From GCA-002722245 sp038154685 (lineage in GTDB: Bacteria > Bacteroidota > Bacteroidia > Flavobacteriales_C > GCA-002722245), in the NCBI GenBank assembly GCA_038154685.1, contig JAYPYW010000063.1:1-18178 (forward strand): a DNA stretch of 18,178 nucleotides, written 5' to 3'. The stretch's first letter is position 1. Each line of letters starts with the position of its first letter. Both the position numbers and the translations under genes were made by a program. Of this stretch, positions 7,808 to 14,875 are shown piece after piece. The notes beneath the pieces are model-generated. The model made no database searches. It was not told the origin of the DNA and saw nothing but the letters and a program-made list of their open reading frames with translations.

Positions 7808-7868
7808 GAGATTGCTTCGTTCCTCGCAATGACCCAAATCGATACATTGTTTTGAACCAAGCAATCTC
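7808..7868. repeat. REP-like interspersed palindrome
   Basis: GAGATTGCTT (7808-7817) and AAGCAATCTC (7859-7868) form a 10-bp inverted repeat. Inside, ATTGC (7811-7815) can instead pair with GCAAT (7826-7830) around TTCGTTCCTC. The phrase GATTGCTTCGTTCCTCGCAATGAC is a familiar intergenic repeat in many bacterial genomes (from memory, not searched). It sits between convergent genes and may act as their terminator. Confidence 0.7.
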
Positions 7869-7875
7869 TTTAATA

Positions 7876-8241
7876 TTAACTTAAAGTAGCTTCAGCTTCT
7901 TTGTTTTGCTCTGCTAAAGTCCAGTGATCTGTTGTGGTTGTTTGTAACCAAACATTACCTGATTTTCTGAAAACTTGAAGGTTTAGTCCCAAGTCAGAGA
8001 AGTCTTTTTCAAGTGTGCTTACTTTCTTATGTCCATCAACGCTGATAGAGAATTCATGATCCACATCACTTGCAGATTCTAAGGTTAATGATAAGTCTGT
8101 TATTAGATCAGCTAATGCATTTCCTTCACCTGATTCATGATTTTTGGTAAAAAATTCAATCTTTAAATTGGGGAACATCGCATTAAAACTGTCTTTAAAT
8201 TCCTGCAATGTTTCTTTTGGTGTTATAGTTATAGTCTTCAT
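7876..8241 (-). CDS. conserved hypothetical protein
   Basis: Small soluble protein of 121 residues, unrecognised at domain level. It begins MKTITITPKETLQEF and ends with VFRKSGNVWLQTTTTDHWTLAEQ, a tail I associate with uncharacterised Bacteroidota proteins (weak memory, not a search). An in-frame TTG at 8262 would extend it by seven residues, but the ATG at 8239-8241 is a better start, and a -7-like GACCTTTG (minus strand, 8260-8267) lies just upstream of it. No signal peptide or membrane segment. It is divergent from the universal stress protein gene, with 130 bases between the starts, and could share its regulation. Confidence 0.75.
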   Translation of the reverse strand: MKTITITPKETLQEFKDSFNAMFPNLKIEFFTKNHESGEGNALADLITDLSLTLESASDVDHEFSISVDGHKKVSTLEKDFSDLGLNLQVFRKSGNVWLQTTTTDHWTLAEQNKEAEATLS

Positions 8242-8324
8242 AATAAATTTGATTTGTTCCAAAGGTCAGATTTAAGAATCCATAATCCGATGATAAAAAT
8301 CAGGATTAAACTTGATTTATACTA

Positions 8325-8355
8325 TTGGTCTTGTGAGGTAAATCATATACATTTG
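8325..8355 (+). promoter_or_regulatory. promoter of the universal stress protein gene
   Basis: TTG (8325-8327), 20 bp, then TACATTTG (8348-8355), an exact TAnnTTTG -7 element with consensus-like spacing. The ATG at 8372 is 16 bases after the -7 element, so the leader would be short (about 10 bases). Confidence 0.75.
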
Positions 8356-8371
8356 AGTAAACTCTCAATCG

Positions 8372-9178
8372 ATGAAAATTTTAGTTCCAACCGATTTTTC
8401 TAAAAATGCATTAAATGCTGCAAGATTTGCGGCAGAGTTTGCTAAAGTAAAAAATGCAGAGATTACCTTGCTTAACGCATATCAGTTGAAATATACTACA
8501 GCTAGTGTTTTTATAGATTTTGACGATTCGGCAAAAGAAATTTCTAAGGAAGATTTATCAGAACAAGAAGCGATTTTAAAAGAGGAGTTTCCTGAGATAA
8601 AGATTGATGCTCGTTTAGAGTTAGGAGGTCTTGATACTGTTATTGAATCGTTGAGAGATGATTACGACTTTGTAGTGATGGGAACCAAAGGTCGTACAGG
8701 ATTAGAAGCCGTTTTAATTGGGAGTGAGACTGCAAAAGTTATTGGTAATACAACAATTCCTATTTTGGCTATCCCTGGAGATGCAGCTTATTCATCGTTA
8801 TCAAAGTTATTCATCGCTTTAGATTTAAAAGAAACACTTAATAGAAAAGAGGTTGATTTAATAGTGGAGTTAACAGCAGAAGATAAAGATTTACATCTCT
8901 TCCATAACTATCATGATGCGCTTGAGATTTCTACTCAAGAAGAGAGTGATTTAATTAAAAAGTTTCAAGATTATTTTCCCGGACAAGTTGTTGCGTTAGA
9001 TATGAAGTTTAATACAAATAGTGTTGATGCTATTGAAGAAGCAATTGAAGAGTTTAAACCGCAATTAGTGGTTGCAAAGGCTAAACACAGAAACTTGTTA
9101 CAATCTCTATTTCACCGAAGTGTTACTGAGCGTTTAAGCTACCATACAAAACAGCCGCTTTTAGTTTTAAAGGGATAG
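8372..9178 (+). CDS. universal stress protein with two tandem UspA domains
   Basis: Cytoplasmic stress protein of 268 residues built from two UspA-like Rossmann domains. Domain 1 (residues 1-136) starts MKILVPTDFS and has MGTKGRTGLEAVLIGS, the ATP-binding pattern G-x2-G-x9-G-S with Gly104, Gly107, Gly117 and Ser118, so it probably binds nucleotide. Domain 2 (about 143-268) ends RSVTERLSYHTKQPLLVLKG and lacks the glycine motif, a common asymmetry in tandem Usp proteins. These proteins aid survival in starvation, oxygen or envelope stress; the exact trigger here is unknown. A strong promoter lies directly in front. Its stop codon abuts the stop of the convergent membrane-protein gene, with no base between. 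Confidence 0.93.
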   Translation: MKILVPTDFSKNALNAARFAAEFAKVKNAEITLLNAYQLKYTTASVFIDFDDSAKEISKEDLSEQEAILKEEFPEIKIDARLELGGLDTVIESLRDDYDFVVMGTKGRTGLEAVLIGSETAKVIGNTTIPILAIPGDAAYSSLSKLFIALDLKETLNRKEVDLIVELTAEDKDLHLFHNYHDALEISTQEESDLIKKFQDYFPGQVVALDMKFNTNSVDAIEEAIEEFKPQLVVAKAKHRNLLQSLFHRSVTERLSYHTKQPLLVLKG

Positions 9179-9424
9179 TTAATTGCGCTTACTCCTAAAA
9201 GTTAGGAACATCACAAAAATGAATACAAAGCCTCCAAGCACAATAAAGCCTGTGCGCATAATTCCATTTTTAGGATCAACAAGAGGTGATCCTTTAATAG
9301 CCTTGCTTGGGGAGATGGTTTGATTAATTGTATCTGCAACCTCTACTGGAACCGAATCGTTTGCCCAAATTATTGTTGGTAAAGTAATTAGTAATGTGGC
9401 CAAAAGTGGTTTTATAAATTTCAT
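9179..9424 (-). CDS. small membrane protein with signal peptide
   Basis: An 81-residue protein of unknown function. An N-terminal signal sequence (MKFIKPLLATLLITLPTIIW, cleavage likely after the Ala-containing AWA-type site near residue 21) is followed by a short periplasmic stretch rich in Ser, Val and Pro, then one transmembrane helix (about 58-76, GFIVLGGFVFIFVMFLTF) and a basic tail RSKRN. The positive tail suggests the C-terminus faces the cytoplasm. It is convergent with the universal stress protein gene, stop against stop, and no terminator lies between them. A weak -7-like TATAATTG occurs before the start on the minus strand. It could be an accessory subunit, but nothing nearby supports a partner. 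Confidence 0.7.
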   Translation of the reverse strand: MKFIKPLLATLLITLPTIIWANDSVPVEVADTINQTISPSKAIKGSPLVDPKNGIMRTGFIVLGGFVFIFVMFLTFRSKRN

Positions 9425-9851
9425 AAGTGCAATTATAAGTTAAAAACCTGCAGGAATTTCTCTTTTTTGCTATTAGATATTGGAGCTATCGAGCCGTTAG
9501 ATAATTTGACCTCTCAGGTTTTGCCTTTTTGATAGGAAATGACGCAGTTAATATTATGGCTTTTTTGTACCCTCAATAAATCATTTTCTCCTAAAGCTTG
9601 TTCAAATGATTTTAAAGTTTTACAAACTGTTTTTTTAAACCTTACGGTTTAATGGAGGTCATCATCGTAAAAGATGCCGGGATCTATTGACATAAGAATT
9701 GTAGGCTCTCTTTATAGCATTTTTACTCGGTGATAGTTACCAAATAAAAATGTTATTTAAGTTGTTGGTTTTTAGTTGAGTGCGAGGTTTTATTTTTTAC
9801 CTTGAAATGTGTATTACGGTAAATTATTTAGTGGTCTTATAATATGGAGGT
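9425..9851. other. 427-base intergenic region without a recognised gene
   Basis: No protein-like reading frame on either strand. It holds a 7-bp hairpin, TTAAACC-TTAC-GGTTTAA (9635-9652), preceded rather than followed by T on the plus strand, and a weaker pair TTTACC (9797-9802) with GGTAAA (9818-9823). Neither is a normal terminator. The right end must contain the 3' untranslated region of the PhoD-like gene and the left end the promoter of the small membrane protein gene. A small RNA is possible, but nothing identifies one. Confidence 0.5.
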
Positions 9852-12233
9852 CTATTTGATTTTAATGTTCAATGGCCATCCATTAAACTGAATAGGCTTC
9901 TTCTTAGAATCAAAATATAAGGGGTAAGCTTTTAGTTTAGCTTTTGTTCCTTTTTTATTGAAATCGATTATTCCAAAACCGGGTGATTTGTAATTGAATT
10001 CAGAAGGGTAGGGCGCATTAATAACTGGATTGGCAACAGCTTTAACATTTAACTGATTTCCAAAAGCATCTTCGTATTCTCCAAGCGGATGTTTTTTGTT
10101 ATTTGAATCATGAGGCCACCACATTCTTGGCCATGTGTTAGCAATTGCTGGAACAGAAAAGAAGGTGTAAGGTTTCTTTATTGAATCGTAAACTTCAACA
10201 ACAGCTCCAAGATGTTGATCACCAGAAATGATTAAAATATTGTTTTGGTTTAAGCAATTTAATGCTCTGTCTCGGCCTGCCTTAGGCCAGCCATTAGTAT
10301 CCATGTCAGCAGATAACTCTTGCGCTGAAGAATCTCTCTTTGCGGGGTTGTTTTTTGTAGGTGAGTAATCTGATGGGACTGTTGTAAGACTTACGTATGC
10401 GGATTGTGTTAGAATGATTTTAGGTTCCTTTTTGCCTTTCAAGCTGTCGCTCCAAGCGGATAAAAAACTCAATTGTTTATCTCCTAATAACTTGAATGTA
10501 GATTGGTCAAAATCCTCTGGTTTTAAGGAGTCTGAAATTCCAAAACCGTTATATATCTCAAAATTGTTTTCTGAAGGAGGCGATTTAAACTTTTTATCTT
10601 CTAGAATAGCGAAGTTAAGTTTACCATACTTATAATCGGTGTAGTAATTGATTAAGCCGTTTTCTAAAACAGGATCCTTTGGAAAAGGTAAATGACTTGT
10701 TTGACTGCTTAAAACCATGTTAGCAAAGTCAGTTCCCCAAATGTATCCACCATGATCTTGAAACCATGTGTCGTAGTTATTAGCTCCGTAATAGGCTGGG
10801 ATAGCGTTTGGTTGATCCTCAATTTTCTTACCACCGTTTCCCCAAAGGTTCCCTTGGAATACATCATGGTCGTCAGTAAGGATAATCGTTGGTTGGTTTT
10901 TTGTGATATCTCTAAATGTATAACACCAAATGCTCCATTTATATAAATAATCAAGTTCCTTATAACCTTTAGCAGTTATTGGGGCTTGTGGACGGCTTTC
11001 ATATATCTGATCACCAAGGAAGGTTACCACATCTGGTTTAAATTTTTCAAACCCCTTTTGAATTTGTCGATACGGATAAAGCAGGTTTTTATAATCGATT
11101 AAATGGTTGGTATAAAATGAGAATCCATTACAATTTAAAGCCATGATCCTAGGCTTTTTACGATTGGGTTTTACTTTAATAATTCCGGTTTTACTTGTCC
11201 AAATATCGGATTGGTTTCCCCTGTACTTAAGGATGTAATCAAACTTCTTAAAACCTTCTGGAATTTTTGCTCGGAACCTTAATTGGTAGGTTGTTGTGTC
11301 AAAAACACCAATATAAGTGTAAGTAGATTTATAGTTAGGCCAAATTGTTAGTGAAAACAGTTCGGTAGTGTCCGGCACAAATGGCATTAATTGAGCTGTG
11401 AAAAATAAGGAGTCTTGTGTACAAGTGTAAAAAGAAGAAAGGATTGGATCTATCAGTCCTTCGTGCGATTCGTTAAAGGTATATCCATCTCCAGTTATTC
11501 TTAAATTGTCAAATGAAACGTTGTTTTCATAAGGAGTATTAGATGTGTATCGCAATGCAATATTCCCCTTTGGAGCTTTTAATGCAGGGGTTTTTAAAGC
11601 AGTTTTATTGTATGTTGTTTTATTAGCTGTTAAACTTAGGGAAGTAAGGTCGTTAGTTGTTGAACTGAATAGTTTTTGAGTCATATTGTAAACCAACCTT
11701 ATATTAACACCTTCATTATAAAGTGCTTTTAAAATATTTTCTTTTTTTGCCGAGTCAATCCCAAGTGAAATTATAATCGTATCACTATTGAAATCCTTTA
11801 GGATAAGCTCACCATTAGTTTTAATTCCAAAGAAATGACATGGACCAGGTGAGGTGGTTTTAAAAACAAGATTATTTGTTTTGTTCGATAAATCAGGAGA
11901 CCCCGCCCCAATTAAAACTCCAAATTCGGCAGTTGAGTCCCTTTTAACGACATCAAAAAGCTTAACATCAAACCCAATTGCTAAGGTGCTGTCCGAATTT
12001 GTAATTGAATGTGAAGTGATATGCGCCGTTCTATTATTAGAGAAAAATGGCCTTCCGATTACTCGATTTGAATCAATCTTCCAATCATTTAAAGAGTTTT
12101 GCCAAAAGTTATAAGCCAACCATGGCTGATTAGGAATATGATTCCAATCAAAAGCTAAGTCTTGAGCAAAAGAAAGCTGTGCCTTCAAAAAGAAAACACA
12201 GCCCAATAATATTGAATAAGCTAGGTTACGCAT
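9852..12233 (-). CDS. secreted PhoD-like metallophosphatase with N-terminal lectin-like domain
   Basis: Exported phosphoesterase of 793 residues, far longer than typical PhoD enzymes. A signal peptide ends near residue 23 (SFAQ). Residues about 40-250 resemble a concanavalin-like beta-sandwich, closing with VSFDNLRITGDG, and could bind carbohydrate. A beta/Fn3-like segment leads into the PhoD-like core: FLGDQIYE (405-412), TDDHDVFQGN (453-462) and SGDQHLGA (670-677) supply the metal-binding Asp and His residues. Such enzymes release phosphate from mono- or diesters in the periplasm or at the surface. No T9SS sorting tail is present. The start overlaps the purB stop as TAATG, so translation should be coupled. 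Pairing a purine-biosynthesis gene with an exported phosphatase suggests phosphate or nucleotide economy (inference). Confidence 0.82.
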   Translation of the reverse strand: MRNLAYSILLGCVFFLKAQLSFAQDLAFDWNHIPNQPWLAYNFWQNSLNDWKIDSNRVIGRPFFSNNRTAHITSHSITNSDSTLAIGFDVKLFDVVKRDSTAEFGVLIGAGSPDLSNKTNNLVFKTTSPGPCHFFGIKTNGELILKDFNSDTIIISLGIDSAKKENILKALYNEGVNIRLVYNMTQKLFSSTTNDLTSLSLTANKTTYNKTALKTPALKAPKGNIALRYTSNTPYENNVSFDNLRITGDGYTFNESHEGLIDPILSSFYTCTQDSLFFTAQLMPFVPDTTELFSLTIWPNYKSTYTYIGVFDTTTYQLRFRAKIPEGFKKFDYILKYRGNQSDIWTSKTGIIKVKPNRKKPRIMALNCNGFSFYTNHLIDYKNLLYPYRQIQKGFEKFKPDVVTFLGDQIYESRPQAPITAKGYKELDYLYKWSIWCYTFRDITKNQPTIILTDDHDVFQGNLWGNGGKKIEDQPNAIPAYYGANNYDTWFQDHGGYIWGTDFANMVLSSQTSHLPFPKDPVLENGLINYYTDYKYGKLNFAILEDKKFKSPPSENNFEIYNGFGISDSLKPEDFDQSTFKLLGDKQLSFLSAWSDSLKGKKEPKIILTQSAYVSLTTVPSDYSPTKNNPAKRDSSAQELSADMDTNGWPKAGRDRALNCLNQNNILIISGDQHLGAVVEVYDSIKKPYTFFSVPAIANTWPRMWWPHDSNNKKHPLGEYEDAFGNQLNVKAVANPVINAPYPSEFNYKSPGFGIIDFNKKGTKAKLKAYPLYFDSKKKPIQFNGWPLNIKIK

Positions 12234-13591
12234 TATGCGATACTAGCAGTTAATCCAGTGTAGTTATAAGGAGATATTTGTTTCAATTCCTTTTTAATGT
12301 CATCAGAAACGTTTAAAGTTTCGATAAAATCAGCAATTGAATTCTCTGTAATAGCGTCGTTAGTTCTTGTTAAAGCCTTTAATGCTTCGTAAGGTTTTGG
12401 ATATCCTTCTCTTCTTAAAATAGTTTGGATAGCTTCCGCAACAACTGCCCAGTTTTTATCTAAATCTTCTTTTAATTTGGCTTCGTTTAATAAAAGTTTT
12501 CCTAAACCTTTAAGTGTAGAAGCTAAACCAATGATTGAGTGACCAACTGGAACACCAACGTTTCTTAAAACAGTTGAATCAGTTAAGTCTCTTTGAAGTC
12601 TCGAGATAGGAAGCTTTGCAGCTAAATGCTCATATATACCATTAGCGATTCCTAAGTTACCTTCAGAGTTTTCAAAATCAATAGGGTTTACTTTATGAGG
12701 CATTGCAGATGAACCAACTTCTCCTTCCTTTAATTGTTGTTTGAAGTAGTCCATTGAAATGTAAGTCCAGATATCTCTATCCAAATCTATTAAAACATTA
12801 TTGATTCTCTTCATAGCATCAAATAGAGCGGCAATGTTGTCATAATGCTCAATTTGAGTAGTAGTTTGAGATCTATTTAAACCTAAAACGTTATCTACAA
12901 AATGATTAGCAAATTCAACCCAGTTTCTACCAGGGAAAGCTACTTTGTGCGCGTTAAAGTTTCCTGTTGCTCCACCGAATTTAGCTGAATAAGGAACAGC
13001 TTTTAATTGCTTTAATTGAATCTCAATTCTTTCAACAAAAACGTAAAATTCCTTTCCTAAAGTTGTAGGGGATGCAGGCTGACCATGAGTTCTGGCTAAC
13101 AACGGAATTTCGTTCCAATCCTTAGCATAAGATTTTAAGGTTGCTAATACTTCTTCTAACATTGGATAGTATACCTCGTTTAAAGCATCCTTTAATGAAA
13201 GCGGAATAGAAGTGTTGTTGATGTCCTGAGAAGTTAATCCGAAATGAACGAACTCTAAACTTTCAGATAAGCCTAAAGCAGTCATTTTTTCTTTAATGAA
13301 ATATTCAACAGCTTTTACATCATGGTTGGTTGTTTTCTCGATTTCTTTAACAGCTAATGCATCAGCTTCAGAGAAATTCTCATAAATAGCTCTTAACTGT
13401 GGATATAAATCACTTTTAACTTCAGATAACTGAGGAAGAGGGATCTCACAAAGCGAGATGAAATATTCAATTTCAACCTTTACTCTGTATTTAATTAAAG
13501 CAGCTTCCGAGAAGTATTGTGCTAAATCTTTTGTTACTCTTCTGTATCTTCCGTCGATTGGTGAAATCGCCGTTAAAGTATTCAATTCCAT
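12233..13591 (-). CDS. purB: adenylosuccinate lyase
   Basis: Cytoplasmic enzyme of 452 residues that acts twice in purine synthesis: SAICAR to AICAR plus fumarate, and adenylosuccinate to AMP plus fumarate. It starts MELNTLTAISPIDGRYR, as the E. coli-type PurB does. The catalytic regions are intact: TSQDINNT (120-127), THGQPASPT (168-176) and the fumarase/lyase signature SSAMPHKVNP (294-303). The ATG at 13589-13591 is the family start; a TTG seven codons upstream would be inside the promoter region. A TATCTTTG -7 element lies about 19 bases ahead. The stop codon overlaps the start of the PhoD-like gene by one base. A long inverted repeat separates it from alkC upstream. Confidence 0.95.
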   Translation of the reverse strand: MELNTLTAISPIDGRYRRVTKDLAQYFSEAALIKYRVKVEIEYFISLCEIPLPQLSEVKSDLYPQLRAIYENFSEADALAVKEIEKTTNHDVKAVEYFIKEKMTALGLSESLEFVHFGLTSQDINNTSIPLSLKDALNEVYYPMLEEVLATLKSYAKDWNEIPLLARTHGQPASPTTLGKEFYVFVERIEIQLKQLKAVPYSAKFGGATGNFNAHKVAFPGRNWVEFANHFVDNVLGLNRSQTTTQIEHYDNIAALFDAMKRINNVLIDLDRDIWTYISMDYFKQQLKEGEVGSSAMPHKVNPIDFENSEGNLGIANGIYEHLAAKLPISRLQRDLTDSTVLRNVGVPVGHSIIGLASTLKGLGKLLLNEAKLKEDLDKNWAVVAEAIQTILRREGYPKPYEALKALTRTNDAITENSIADFIETLNVSDDIKKELKQISPYNYTGLTASIA

Positions 13592-13609
13592 GTGTAAAAA
13601 ATTAGGGCT

Positions 13610-13617
13610 CAAAGATA
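13610..13617 (-). promoter_or_regulatory. -7 promoter element of purB
   Basis: On the minus strand TATCTTTG is an exact TAnnTTTG, with 18 bases between it and the purB ATG. No clear -33 TTG is seen 19-21 bp upstream. Confidence 0.55.
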
Positions 13618-13646
13618 GTGAATCTTAAACAGAGTTGCTAGGTTTT

Positions 13647-13742
13647 CTCACACAGATTAATATGATTAATACGATTAATAAAACTTAACAAGAATTATTT
13701 AAACTGATAATCAATCGTGTTAATGCTATTAATCTGTGTGAG
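13647..13742. repeat. 96-bp inverted-repeat element (MITE-like)
   Basis: The arms 13647-13676 and 13713-13742 (30 bases each, three mismatches) both begin at the outside with CTCACACAGATTAATA. The left arm is made of three tandem 9-mers, AGATTAATA, TGATTAATA and CGATTAATA (13654-13680); the right arm holds decayed copies. The stop codon of the AlkC-like gene ends six bases away. CACAGATTAA-type repeats are, from memory, frequent in Bacteroidota intergenic DNA. Confidence 0.8.
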
Positions 13743-13747
13743 TTTAA

Positions 13748-14866
13748 TTAAGTCAATAAGTTAAACGATAACTCATCAAAAGAAATTCCATTGATAAAGA
13801 GTTCAATTCTATGTTCTCCAGCGTACATTTTACGAGTAGAGATTAATTTGAAAGATTGTTTTTTATTGATCAATATAGACTCACCGGTCTGTAGTTTTTT
13901 GGTGCTGATTTTAAACGTTTTCGGAGCGGTTTTTCCATTGGCTTTCATGAAGTGGCAAATGTAATCAATCATTAAGTTCTCGGTTTTCTTTCCTGTGTTG
14001 GTTACTGTGAATTTTACCCTCAAGTCTTCGCCGGTTTTTATCTTGTCAGCACTTAATTCAAAATCTGATATCTCGATTTTAGGAGATAAAGAATAACCTA
14101 AAATCTCTAATGCTTTAGGTGTTCCCTTTTTTAACTCACTTCTTAAGGCATGTTTTACAATCCAGTTTGTGTTTGGATTGTTTTCTTTTTTCCATTTGGC
14201 GAGAATATCCAATGCAATTTCTGGGTTGTCTTTAGTTATGTCGTTCATATGGTTTGCCACTGATTTCTGAACGTATTTAGAATCATCTGCCTTAAGCAAT
14301 TCTAATAGCTCTAATGAGGGTTTAGGATTCTTTTTAAAGGCTACAATGGCTTGCGCCCATGGTAATCTTGATCTTGATCCTTCGGAAACCAATCTTCTAA
14401 CATGATGGTTTTCATCTTTCGCCCAGTTTTTTAAAACAGGTAAAGTTTCATTTGGGAAATCTATTATGAATTGCCTGATTGCAAATTCAGAAGTGAACCT
14501 TTTCGTGATCTCTTTTAATAAATCGAATGAGATTTCTAAGTATTCTTTTTTACATCCTTGCAATTCGACAAATAGGGCGTAGGGCATGTAAAAGAAACTT
14601 TCCCAATTAATTTCTTCATCTTGGAGTGGACCAAAAGTTGCTTTTATAATACTTGCAGAAGTCGGAAAATCGTTAGGCAGAAATTCGACTAAGGACTTTG
14701 CTATTAATTTTGCTCGGTCCTTAAATCCATCCTCATGATTAAAACTGGCTGCTTTCTTAATAAAAGCTTTTGAATCAAACTTTGCGTGAGCTTGATTTAA
14801 TTGTCGGGCAATTTCTTTTACTAAATCTTTATTAAAAACGTCTCTTACTAGTCCTGTATCACTCAT
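13748..14866 (-). CDS. AlkC-like DNA glycosylase (HEAT repeats plus Ig-like domain)
   Basis: Predicted DNA-alkylation repair protein of 372 residues. Residues about 1-258 are helical HEAT-like repeats, with the family pattern VRRLVSEGSRSRLPWA (156-171), KYVQKSVANHMNDITKDNP (197-215) and WIVKHALRSELKKG (235-248). This matches the AlkC/AlkD superfamily, which removes 3-methyladenine and related cationic lesions without base flipping. Residues 265-372 form an all-beta Ig-like tail, described in AlkC enzymes as contributing to lesion removal. AlkC rather than AlkD is favoured by that tail and by the SVANHxNDIxKD block. It follows the DUF4153-type gene by nine bases and is probably cotranscribed with it. 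Confidence 0.82.
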   Translation of the reverse strand: MSDTGLVRDVFNKDLVKEIARQLNQAHAKFDSKAFIKKAASFNHEDGFKDRAKLIAKSLVEFLPNDFPTSASIIKATFGPLQDEEINWESFFYMPYALFVELQGCKKEYLEISFDLLKEITKRFTSEFAIRQFIIDFPNETLPVLKNWAKDENHHVRRLVSEGSRSRLPWAQAIVAFKKNPKPSLELLELLKADDSKYVQKSVANHMNDITKDNPEIALDILAKWKKENNPNTNWIVKHALRSELKKGTPKALEILGYSLSPKIEISDFELSADKIKTGEDLRVKFTVTNTGKKTENLMIDYICHFMKANGKTAPKTFKISTKKLQTGESILINKKQSFKLISTRKMYAGEHRIELFINGISFDELSFNLLT

Positions 14867-14875
14867 GGAAATTAA

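Noticed and set aside
9500..9545. ACCTGAGAGGT-like sequence on the minus strand ahead of the small membrane protein, reminiscent of a TPP riboswitch CTGAGA box
   Set aside because: The remaining conserved THI-box elements are absent, and the downstream gene is not a thiamine gene.
9635..9652. Hairpin TTAAACC-TTAC-GGTTTAA as a terminator
   Set aside because: The T run precedes the stem on the plus strand and becomes an A run after it on the minus strand, so it fits neither direction.
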